Origin: Pseudomonadota bacterium
Lineage (GTDB): Bacteria > Pseudomonadota > Gammaproteobacteria > Steroidobacterales > Steroidobacteraceae
Direction of reading: 5' to 3'
Assembly: GCA_021850555.1 (NCBI GenBank)
Contig: JAJZLX010000551.1
Coordinates: 1 to 10,864, forward strand
Length of the DNA stretch: 10,864 nt
In this document: piece after piece, positions 1 to 5,656 of the stretch
How positions within the stretch are numbered: position 1 is the first letter of the stretch
Layout: the number at the start of each line of letters is the position of its first letter
The notes under the pieces: generated by a model
The model's database searches: none
What the model was told of the DNA's origin: nothing
What the model saw: only the letters and a program-made list of their open reading frames with translations
Position numbers and translations under genes: made by a program

Positions 1-10
1 GGACGGGCTC

Positions 11-835
11 TCAAACGGCTTGCTCCAGCGACTCGCTGAGCGGCTCGCGCGCCAGGCGGATGAACAGCTCCTCGAGCGTCGATGCGCCGTGCTGCGACGG
101 CAGCCGCCGCGGATCGCCCTCGAGGAGGACCCGTCCGTGCGAAAGAAACAGCACGCGGTCGCAGACCTCCTCGACTTCGTACATGTTGTGGGAAGTCCAG
201 AGAATGCCGCAGTCGCCCTCGGTCGCGAGTCCCCGGATCCGCGAGCGCACGGTCTGCGCGGCGGAGGGATCGAGCGATGCGGTCGGCTCATCGAGCAGCA
301 GCAGCCGGGGTCGGTTGAGAACCGCCTTCGCCAGCGCGACCCGCGTCTGCTCGCCCGAGGACAGTACACCGCATTTGGCATCTTTCAGGCGCTCGAGATC
401 GAACTGCTCGAGCAGCTCGCCGACCCGCTCGGCAAGATGCGCGATGCCGTACACGAGCCCGAAGAACATGAGGTTCTGACGAACGGTGAGATTGCCGGGC
501 AGGGAAGCATAGACGGCCGAGAAATTCGCACGGGCCAGGGCGCGCGCCCGGTGGCGCGCCAAGTCGATCCCGGCGATCCGGATGCGGCCCGAGGTGGGGC
601 TGAGCACTCCGAGGATCATGTTGATCGTGGTCGTCTTGCCGGCGCCGTTGGGACCGAGAAGGCCGAGCACCTCGCGGCGGCGCACTTCGAAGGAGACCCG
701 GTCGACGGCCACGACCTCCGGATAGCTCTTGCTCAGCTCCGTGACGCCGAGCACGACGTCCGGGCGGCTCTCCTCTGCCGCTTCATCCTCGACGCATGAC
801 TGGAGCCGGGAGAGACTGTCCTGGGGAACGCGCAT
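11..835 (-). CDS. ABC transporter ATP-binding protein (drug/polysaccharide exporter-like)
   Basis: Cytoplasmic ATPase subunit that would power a separate membrane permease, probably an ABC-2 type exporter; no permease lies in the window, so it may be just beyond the left edge (the next gene downstream on this strand). Visible in the 274-residue product: Walker A GPNGAGKTT (61-69), signature LSSGEQ (158-163), Walker B LLLLDEP (178-184), D-loop SLDP (187-190) and switch histidine in TSH (214-216). The usual Q-loop glutamine is not evident: the segment before LTVRQNL reads FSAVYASLPGN (105-115). An acidic 25-residue N-terminal extension precedes the domain. I chose ATG at 835 over an in-frame GTG at 868 because a -10-like TATCGT lies 7 bases upstream of 835. 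It follows the flavodoxin gene on the same strand after 88 bases. The ATPase family call is secure; the transported substrate is unknown. Confidence 0.93.
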   Translation of the reverse strand: MRVPQDSLSRLQSCVEDEAAEESRPDVVLGVTELSKSYPEVVAVDRVSFEVRRREVLGLLGPNGAGKTTTINMILGVLSPTSGRIRIAGIDLARHRARALARANFSAVYASLPGNLTVRQNLMFFGLVYGIAHLAERVGELLEQFDLERLKDAKCGVLSSGEQTRVALAKAVLNRPRLLLLDEPTASLDPSAAQTVRSRIRGLATEGDCGILWTSHNMYEVEEVCDRVLFLSHGRVLLEGDPRRLPSQHGASTLEELFIRLAREPLSESLEQAV

Positions 836-842
836 GGCACGC

Positions 843-848
843 ACGATA
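843..848 (-). promoter_or_regulatory. Candidate -10 element of the ABC ATPase gene
   Basis: On the minus strand TATCGT is preceded by TGC and ends 7 bases before the ATG at 835. No convincing -35 hexamer is seen at 16-18 bases, and there is no Shine-Dalgarno sequence in the gap. If used, transcription would begin at or next to the start codon (leaderless). The match to TATAAT is only partial. Confidence 0.3.
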
Positions 849-923
849 GCAGCAATCGGGTGCCGCACGGAGCGGCGGATTCGCTCCCCCGGGCCTCAGA
901 CGAAAGTCGCACGGCAGCGCTGG

Positions 924-1415
924 TCAAAAGATCTCGAGTGCGAGGCCGGCGGCGAGCGTGGCGCCGATCTCCTCGCAGCGCGAAAGATCCGCCGGACCGA
1001 TCTTCTTGGGCTTGAGGATCTGCTCGGGAGTCTGCGCATGCGTGCAGACGATGAGGGCCGGAGCGATCGCGCGCAGCCGCCATCCCGTGGCGATACGCTC
1101 GATCTGCCGGGCGGCATTGGCGCCGTCGCTCCCGGCACAGACGAGGCTCGCGTAGGGCCGGCCTTCGATACGACCCAGCACGGCGTAATAGCTGCGATCG
1201 AAGAAGTCTTTCATCAACCCCGAAATCGCCGCCAGATTCTCCGGGCAGGCGAACAGATATCCGTCCGATTCGAGGAGCGCCTGCGGGCCGCTCTCGGCGG
1301 CCGCCTCGAAGCGTACGCGCACGCTCGATTCGCGGCCGGCGCCGGCCGCGGCCGCGCGCGCCATCTGCAGCGCGCCGCCCGTGACGGAGTGATGGACGAT
1401 CAGCAGGGTTTTCAT
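924..1415 (-). CDS. Flavodoxin-fold NAD(P)H-dependent reductase family protein
   Basis: 163-residue cytoplasmic protein of the flavodoxin/NADPH-dependent FMN reductase superfamily, expected to bind FMN and move electrons from NAD(P)H to an unknown acceptor. It opens with a beta strand MKTLLIV followed by a phosphate-binding loop HHSVTGGALQMA (8-19). The typical mid-domain segment PENLAAISGLMKDFFDRSYY (58-77) contacts the flavin in relatives, and LVCAGSDG (91-98) is the next strand and loop. The ATG at 1415 puts the first strand exactly at the N-terminus, as in the family; the longer in-frame openings at 1475 and 1586 would add low-complexity Ala/Gly/Pro sequence. There is no strong ribosome binding site. 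It is upstream of, and could be co-transcribed with, the ABC ATPase, but no functional link is evident. Substrate and exact enzyme activity cannot be read from the sequence. Confidence 0.85.
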   Translation of the reverse strand: MKTLLIVHHSVTGGALQMARAAAAGAGRESSVRVRFEAAAESGPQALLESDGYLFACPENLAAISGLMKDFFDRSYYAVLGRIEGRPYASLVCAGSDGANAARQIERIATGWRLRAIAPALIVCTHAQTPEQILKPKKIGPADLSRCEEIGATLAAGLALEIF

Positions 1416-1476
1416 GGGGCTACCGCAGCACTCGCCGGCGATGCCGTGCCCTGACGGCGCTGCGGCGGCCGCCATC

Positions 1477-1482
1477 GTTATA
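1477..1482 (-). promoter_or_regulatory. Possible -10 element for the flavodoxin gene
   Basis: TATAAC on the minus strand is the only AT-rich hexamer in the GC-rich spacer upstream of the flavodoxin start. It would give a 5' leader of about 50-55 bases. No recognisable -35 is seen 16-18 bases further upstream, so this is a weak call. Confidence 0.25.
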
Positions 1483-1601
1483 TCACGCTCGGGCGGCGCA
1501 CCGCAGACACCTCCGGCGCCTCGCGGGGCTTGACCGGCGCAGCGTGCTGCGCCGGGACACGGGGCAGTTCTGTCATCGCCCGACACCGTTGGCTTTTCGT
1601 C

Positions 1602-1629
1602 CTGACCGGGGCCGGCCGCAGGTTATTAT
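1602..1629 (+). promoter_or_regulatory. Candidate promoter of the alpha/beta hydrolase gene
   Basis: CTGACC (1602-1607) resembles a -35 and TATTAT (1624-1629) a -10, with a 16-base spacer. The -10 ends only 6 bases before the GTG start at 1636 and there is no Shine-Dalgarno sequence, so the predicted transcript would start at or beside the initiation codon. Confidence 0.45.
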
Positions 1630-1635
1630 GGGCCG

Positions 1636-2562
1636 GTGACAGCGTCGGAATTCATCCCCGTGCGAGGCGGCAACAGCGGCGCCGAGACCGAGTACCGGGT
1701 GCGCCTGGCTGACGGACGCACCCTCGCTTGCCTCGGCCTCGGGGACCCCGCCGGCTCGCCCGTGCTTTACTTTCACGGCTTCCCGGGCTCGCGCCTCGAA
1801 GCCCGGGTGGCCGCCGCCGCGGCCGGCCGGCTGGGCCTGCGCCTGTTGGCCGTCGATCGTCCGGGATTCGGGCAGTCCGCCTTCCAGCCCGGACGGCGCA
1901 TCGGCGATTGGCCCGCCGACGTGACCGCCCTGGCGGATGAGCTCGGCCTCGAGCGCTTCTCGATCGTGGGCGTGTCGGGCGGGGCGCCGTATGCGCTTGC
2001 CTGCGCCGCCTCGCTCGCTGATCGCCTCGCCGGCGTGGCGCTGCTCTGTCCCCTCGGCCCGCTCGCCATCGCCGGCAGCACCGCGGGAATGGTCACACAT
2101 GACCGGGTGCTGCTGACGCTTGCCGCTCGCGCGCCGCCGCTCGCCCGCGCAGTGGCTCACCTGATCGCGCACTGGATACGTCGCGGCCCGGACAGGTGCC
2201 TGGAGTTCCTGACGGCCGGACTGGACTCGCCCGACCGGGACCTGTTTGCCGATTCCGGCTATCGCTCGCTCATGACGGAAAGCATGATGGAGGCTCTGCG
2301 TCAAGGCGGAAGGGGCGCGGCACGCGAGCTGACACTGATTGCGCGGCCCTGGGATTTTCGCCTCGAGGACGTGCGCATGCGCGTCAGCCTCTGGCAGGGG
2401 CTCGCCGATCAGATTCTTCCCGCAGCCATGGCTCGCAGGTGGACGGCGCGGCTGCCGGCGTGCGAGAGCCGTTACATAGCAGGCGAAGGACATCTCTCGC
2501 TGGTGGTGCATCGCATAAGCGAGGCCCTCGCCGAGCTGCGCCCGGTCGACCTGGCGCGCTGA
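1636..2562 (+). CDS. Alpha/beta hydrolase fold protein
   Basis: 308-residue soluble hydrolase of the alpha/beta fold. Oxyanion-hole region is HGFPGSR (47-53), followed by VDRPGFGQS (73-81). The nucleophile elbow GVSGG (112-116) places the catalytic serine at 114; the acid is probably Asp258 in WQGLADQI and the base His286 in GEGHLSL. The region between about 145 and 235, rich in helices and containing two Arg-rich stretches, is the likely lid that sets substrate specificity. No signal peptide, so cytoplasmic. The GTG start at 1636 fits both the first recognisable sequence and the promoter immediately upstream; no other in-frame start is better. It stands alone: divergent from the flavodoxin gene and convergent with the PspC gene 44 bases away. 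It could be an esterase, epoxide hydrolase or C-C hydrolase; the substrate is unknown. Confidence 0.9.
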   Translation: MTASEFIPVRGGNSGAETEYRVRLADGRTLACLGLGDPAGSPVLYFHGFPGSRLEARVAAAAAGRLGLRLLAVDRPGFGQSAFQPGRRIGDWPADVTALADELGLERFSIVGVSGGAPYALACAASLADRLAGVALLCPLGPLAIAGSTAGMVTHDRVLLTLAARAPPLARAVAHLIAHWIRRGPDRCLEFLTAGLDSPDRDLFADSGYRSLMTESMMEALRQGGRGAARELTLIARPWDFRLEDVRMRVSLWQGLADQILPAAMARRWTARLPACESRYIAGEGHLSLVVHRISEALAELRPVDLAR

Positions 2563-2606
2563 TCGAGCCGCAGCGCGCCGGGGTCGGGCGGTCGATCGGG
2601 GCGCGT

Positions 2607-3836
2607 TCATTGCCGGCCATGCAACAGGGTCTGCCACGCGAGCAGGAGCTGATGCCAGGCAGGCCGAGCGTGCTGGCGCAGAGCTGCGAGCGAGCCCTCA
2701 AGATGCTGGCCGTGATGGGTGAAGAGCCACACCGCGAGCGCAAGCAAAGACAGCCAGAGGATCGTGTCCCAGAAGGTATGCCATGGATACGCATACCCGT
2801 AGAGCCGCGGCGCGAGAGCATGGCGAACGGCGCGCAGCGGCCACGCCACCATCTGGTAGAGCAGGATGAGAGCGAGGATCGCGGCCCAAAGCGGCATGTG
2901 ATGCGGAATCCAGCCGAACACCGCGCCGGTCGTGATCAGCGAGAGCAATGCCAACAGCCACCCCAGGGCCACCAGCGCGGCGAGCAGGCCCAGAGCGGCC
3001 CAAATCAGGGCGAAGATGATGTGAGCCAGGGGAGGCAGGGGTTGCGGGGGTGGGGGCGGGACCGGGCCCGGCGGCGCGCCGGCCCAGCGATGGGTGCGCC
3101 ACTCGGCCTTCCACTGCGCCCGTGCCTTGCGCCACTCGGCCTTCCATTGCGAGCGCGCCTCGGCCGAGCCGTTGTGGGCCGCGGCATGAGCGGCGACCTC
3201 GGCGAGCTGCGCCGCCTTGAGTTTCGCCTGCTCGACCAGCACCCGCGCATTGAACGGCAGACCCCTTGCGGCTGCGTGCTCCTCCGGAGTGTTGGCGTAG
3301 GGCACGATGAACATCATGACGATGTACACCAGGATCGCGAGTCCGCCCGTCAGCACGGCCGCGATCACGAACAGGAGGCGCACCAGAGTGACATCGACGT
3401 CCAGGTAGACGGCAATGCCTCTGCATACTCCACTCACCAGCGCTCCGTCGCTGATCTGGTAGAGACGCTTCTCGGCCGTCGCTGCGCCGGCCTGGTGCGC
3501 GGACCGCCTCGAGGCGCCGGCCGTCTCATCGGCTTTCGCAGCCGATTCCGCAGACCCTCCATCCGGGGCGCCGCCTGCGGCCCCGGAGTCGACCGGCCCC
3601 ATCTCGCGGATGATTTGCTCGATCTCGCCGCGGACGATGACGGTCTTGTGCGGATTGAGGCAGCGCTCGCACTTGTCCGCGATCGCCTGCTCCAGATCGG
3701 CGAGGATTTCGGCTCGATCGGGATTGGCCGCGAGTGAGCGCTCGGCCGAGTCGAGATAACCCGCCAATGCCGCGTGCGCGTCGTCCTCGAGCTGGTAGGC
3801 CCGACCACTGAGGCTCACGGAGATGACTGGCCGCAT
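2607..3836 (-). CDS. PspC domain-containing integral membrane protein
   Basis: 409-residue inner-membrane protein. An N-terminal soluble domain (about 1-82) contains repeated helix signatures such as DRAEILADLEQAIADKC (40-56) and EIEQIIREMGPVD (71-83), as found in HAAS-like modules attached to PspC. A low-complexity Ala/Gly/Ser linker (84-121) leads to the PspC domain (122-181: RLYQISDGALVSGVCRGIA, then a hydrophobic helix ending FIVPY). A charged, probably coiled segment (200-250) holds two copies of an 11-residue repeat with QWKAEWR, then a Pro-rich hinge (254-269) and further membrane segments near 270-303, 315-333 and 356-372. PspC modules are known from envelope-stress (phage-shock) sensing; here no pspA, pspB or pspF is nearby. 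The ATG lies 3 bases after the PadR stop, so the two are surely one operon, and PadR very likely controls it. Its actual signal is unknown. Confidence 0.9.
   Translation of the reverse strand: MRPVISVSLSGRAYQLEDDAHAALAGYLDSAERSLAANPDRAEILADLEQAIADKCERCLNPHKTVIVRGEIEQIIREMGPVDSGAAGGAPDGGSAESAAKADETAGASRRSAHQAGAATAEKRLYQISDGALVSGVCRGIAVYLDVDVTLVRLLFVIAAVLTGGLAILVYIVMMFIVPYANTPEEHAAARGLPFNARVLVEQAKLKAAQLAEVAAHAAAHNGSAEARSQWKAEWRKARAQWKAEWRTHRWAGAPPGPVPPPPPQPLPPLAHIIFALIWAALGLLAALVALGWLLALLSLITTGAVFGWIPHHMPLWAAILALILLYQMVAWPLRAVRHALAPRLYGYAYPWHTFWDTILWLSLLALAVWLFTHHGQHLEGSLAALRQHARPAWHQLLLAWQTLLHGRQ
3095..3151 (-). repeat. 33-base direct repeat inside the PspC-domain gene
   Basis: A 24-base block (3095-3118) recurs at 3128-3151 with one mismatch (C at 3114, T at 3147), at an offset of exactly 33 bases. 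It encodes a duplicated 11-residue unit containing QWKAEWR (around protein residues 230-250). An in-frame 11-residue period is typical of an amphipathic or coiled helix lying next to a membrane. Confidence 0.8.
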
Positions 3837-3839
3837 GAC

Positions 3840-4163
3840 TCAACTCCCCAGCGAATCGATCGTCTGATTGAGGCGCGCCCAGTAGGCGTCGAATTCGCTC
3901 AGCTGCCGCTCACCGGCGCCGGTGAGGCGGTAGTACTTGCGAGGCGGGCCGGCTTCGGATTCCTGCCACTGGTAATCGAGCAGCCCTTCGCGCCGCAGAC
4001 GGCTCAGCAGCGGGTACAACGTGCCTTCCTGGGTGGCGAAATCCGTCGCCGCAAGTCTCTTCAGAATGTCGGCGGAGTAGACCGTGGAGCCGCTGATGAT
4101 CCGCAGCACCAGGAACTCCAGGAATCCCTTGCGCAACGCACCGAGTTTCGGGTCTTCGCTCAT
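3840..4163 (-). CDS. PadR family transcriptional regulator
   Basis: 107-residue winged-helix DNA-binding protein. The helix-turn-helix covers roughly 8-62: KGFLEFLVLRII (12-23), then the PadR hallmark EGTLYPLLSRLRREGLL (46-62), followed by the wing with RKYYRLTGAGE (75-85) and a C-terminal dimerisation helix (86-105). PadR proteins usually repress their own operon. ATG at 4163 is preferred over an in-frame TTG at 4172, because a plausible ribosome site AGGTAG (4175-4180, minus strand) lies 11 bases upstream of the ATG but only 2 bases from the TTG. The stop is 3 bases before the PspC start, so both are transcribed together. A perfect inverted repeat overlaps the predicted promoter in the upstream spacer, suggesting autoregulation. 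The ligand or signal is unknown. Confidence 0.93.
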   Translation of the reverse strand: MSEDPKLGALRKGFLEFLVLRIISGSTVYSADILKRLAATDFATQEGTLYPLLSRLRREGLLDYQWQESEAGPPRKYYRLTGAGERQLSEFDAYWARLNQTIDSLGS

Positions 4164-4175
4164 TGGGTGCAAAGC

Positions 4176-4218
4176 TACCTTGTTTCAATAAGGTACAGAA
4201 TTGGCATACGCCGATCAA
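4176..4218 (-). promoter_or_regulatory. Candidate promoter and PadR operator upstream of padR-pspC
   Basis: On the minus strand TTGATC (4213-4218) and TACCTT (4190-4195) are 17 bases apart, a plausible -35/-10 pair although the -10 is weak. The -10 is itself one arm of a perfect inverted repeat TACCTT-N8-AAGGTA covering 4176-4195; the other arm runs into the ribosome binding region of padR. A dyad of 6-base arms with an 8-base spacer is compatible with a dimeric winged-helix repressor, so binding would block its own promoter. The repeat is seen; its binding by this PadR is inferred. Confidence 0.55.
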
Positions 4219-4249
4219 GCTCTTCGAGCCGTGCCTGAGCCGGGACGGC

Positions 4250-4255
4250 TATGAT
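4250..4255 (+). promoter_or_regulatory. Candidate -10 element of the DUF938 methyltransferase gene
   Basis: TATGAT, preceded by GGC, ends 9 bases before the ATG at 4265. No clear -35 is present at the usual distance. The short gap would give a leaderless or nearly leaderless transcript. Confidence 0.4.
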
Positions 4256-4264
4256 GGGGCGGCC

Positions 4265-4891
4265 ATGCCCGATGAGAAACCCTACGCCGAGGCCTGCGAC
4301 CGCAATCGGGATCCGATCCTCGAGGTGCTCCGGGTGCGCTTCGCGGACCGGCGCCGCGTGCTCGAGATCGGCAGCGGGACCGGCCAGCACGCAGTGCACT
4401 TCGCCGCGGCCCTGCCTCAGCTCACCTGGCAGACCTCAGACCTCGAGGCGAACCTGACCGGCATTCGCCTTTGGCTCGAGGAAGTCCGCCTGCCGAACCT
4501 GCCGCCGCCGCTTGCGCTCGATGTCTTCGGCCCCTGGCCCGACGCCCCATTCGATGCCGTATTCACGGCAAACACCCTGCACATCATGAGCTGGGAGGCC
4601 GTGCGCGCTCTGTTCAGCGCGCTGCCCGGGGTGCTGACGGAGGACGGCGTGCTAGCGGTGTACGGGCCTTTCAACTACGACGGCACTTTCACCAGTCCGA
4701 GCAATGCCGCGTTCGATGCCTGGCTCAAACGACGCTCCCCGGCCAGCGGGATCCGGGATTTCGGCGCGGTCGATGCGCTCGCCCGCTCATGCGGGCTGAC
4801 GCTGGTGGAGGATCGGGCCATGCCCGCGAACAATCGCGCCCTGGTGTGGCGGCGATCGGGAAAGGCCTTGACCCGTGAGGGCTGCGCGTGA
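4265..4891 (+). CDS. DUF938 family SAM-dependent methyltransferase
   Basis: 208-residue soluble protein of the DUF938 family (bacterial relatives of METTL26), a class I Rossmann-fold methyltransferase. The N-terminus AEACDRNRDPILEVL (8-22) is the family's typical opening; motif I is VLEIGSGTGQHAVHFA (32-47), which binds S-adenosylmethionine. The acidic SDLE (58-61) ends strand 2, and FDAVFTANTLHIMSW (96-110) is motif IV with the post-strand segment. GVLAVYGPFNYDGTFTSPSN (128-147) is the conserved central block, and the C-terminal segment contains DRAMPANNRALVWRR (183-197), also family-typical. Length matches the family. The ATG at 4265 is chosen because the match starts there; the reading frame stays open back to 4163, but that part has no family sequence and overlaps the divergent padR promoter. 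The methyl acceptor is unknown. It is convergent with the AlgH-type gene, 12 bases away. Confidence 0.92.
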   Translation: MPDEKPYAEACDRNRDPILEVLRVRFADRRRVLEIGSGTGQHAVHFAAALPQLTWQTSDLEANLTGIRLWLEEVRLPNLPPPLALDVFGPWPDAPFDAVFTANTLHIMSWEAVRALFSALPGVLTEDGVLAVYGPFNYDGTFTSPSNAAFDAWLKRRSPASGIRDFGAVDALARSCGLTLVEDRAMPANNRALVWRRSGKALTREGCA

Positions 4892-4920
4892 GGCGCCAGC
4901 CGATCAGAGCCGAGGCGCCT
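4891..4920. other. Inverted repeat at the convergent methyltransferase/AlgH-type junction
   Basis: AGGCGCC (4891-4897) and GGCGCCT (4914-4920) form a perfect 7-base stem with a 16-base loop, right where two genes end facing each other. There is no T-run on either side, so it is not a canonical intrinsic terminator. Each arm also contains the self-complementary GGCGCC, so chance occurrence in GC-rich DNA is possible. Confidence 0.3.
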
Positions 4921-5560
4921 GGAACCTCGTCCTCGTCAGGGGCGTGGATGTGCGCAGCGCCCCGTGCTTCGGGGCTCTCGCCGCAGGGCGGGGATACCCG
5001 GATCGGCCGCGGAAGATCGTCTGCGCATGAGCGTGCTTGGCGGTCCAGAAGCCCATCCTGATCTCGTTCTGGAGCTGTCCGGGCGCCCAGCCCGCGTGGC
5101 CGGCATAGATCCGCAGACCCTGCATGGGCCTTTGCCGATCAAGCAGACGCAGGAGCAATTCCGGGTTGGAGCTCAGATACACGCCGTGAAGAACCTGAAC
5201 GGCGTGGGGGAAAGAGCCCTGAGCACGGAACAAGAACCACACGGAGCCGATCCCGACGGGGCCGCCGAAATACACCGTGTCGCGCGCGTGCGCGAGGCGC
5301 TTGATGCTCGGGAACAGGGCCGAGACGCGGATCGAGGTTGGTTTGTTGATGATGAGGCCGATCGGAGCCGGACCGAGATCGTTCATCACCAGCACGATCG
5401 ATTTGGCGAAAAAGGGATCGGACAACTCGCTCCTGGCGACGAGAAAGATCGCGGTAAGAGGCTTTGCGTCGGCGAATGCGCAAGACGAGCCCGGCCAAAG
5501 CAGGAGCGCGCAGAGCGTCCCCGCCACGCAACGCTGTAGGCTGAAAGCGCGTTTCATCAT
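4904..5560 (-). CDS. Exported YqgE/AlgH (UPF0301/DUF179) family protein
   Basis: 218-residue protein. Starting at the ATG ATG pair at 5560, the first 30 residues form a signal peptide: MMKR, a hydrophobic core (11-23) and an AFA cleavage site before DAKP. The mature part follows the YqgE/AlgH plan: FLVARSELSDPFFAKSIVLV (39-58), PIGLIINKPT (66-75), VYFGGPVG (96-103), a leucine-rich helix near 128-140, then GHAGWAPGQLQNEIRMGFW (154-172). Ordinary YqgE/AlgH proteins are cytosolic with no known enzymatic role, so the export signal marks a variant subgroup. The last 30-35 residues, rich in Arg, Pro and Thr, do not resemble the family's usual end; a frameshift is considered in the findings. A GTG at 5572 is an alternative start. 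It follows YgiQ on the same strand after 96 bases and is convergent with the methyltransferase. Function unknown. Confidence 0.82.
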   Translation of the reverse strand: MMKRAFSLQRCVAGTLCALLLWPGSSCAFADAKPLTAIFLVARSELSDPFFAKSIVLVMNDLGPAPIGLIINKPTSIRVSALFPSIKRLAHARDTVYFGGPVGIGSVWFLFRAQGSFPHAVQVLHGVYLSSNPELLLRLLDRQRPMQGLRIYAGHAGWAPGQLQNEIRMGFWTAKHAHAQTIFRGRSGYPRPAARAPKHGALRTSTPLTRTRFQAPRL

Positions 5561-5576
5561 GGTGCCCGGCACGCAA

Positions 5577-5597
5577 GCCCGGCGTTCGGGGCCGGGC
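5577..5597. other. Hairpin-forming inverted repeat in the YgiQ-AlgH spacer
   Basis: GCCCGGC (5577-5583) and GCCGGGC (5591-5597) form a perfect 7-base GC stem with a 7-base loop, 16 bases upstream of the AlgH-type start. No U-run follows on the minus strand, so it does not look like an intrinsic terminator. It might shape the 5' leader of the AlgH-type mRNA or attenuate read-through from ygiQ. Confidence 0.35.
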
Positions 5598-5656
5598 AGG
5601 AAGTCAAGACGCGTACGATGCCGCCGGGATTCTACGCCGTCGGCACGGCCGGGGCC

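Noticed and set aside
1475..1586. Longer N-terminus for the flavodoxin protein, from 1586 or from the ATG at 1475
   Set aside because: The added residues are Ala/Gly/Pro-rich and precede a canonical flavodoxin first strand; the ATG at 1475 lies one base after the possible -10, so it could not be on that transcript.
2574..2605. Inverted repeat CGCGCC / GGCGCG between the hydrolase and pspC stops
   Set aside because: Only a 6-base stem with a 20-base loop and no T-run; expected by chance at this GC content, so not called a terminator.
1573..2637. A 354-codon minus-strand open frame opposite the hydrolase
   Set aside because: The hydrolase on the plus strand has a full catalytic triad in order; the antisense product is domain-free.
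2196..3737. A 513-codon plus-strand open frame across the hydrolase end and the pspC gene
   Set aside because: It spans two well-supported genes in other frames, and its product is low-complexity Arg/Gln/Gly sequence without domains.
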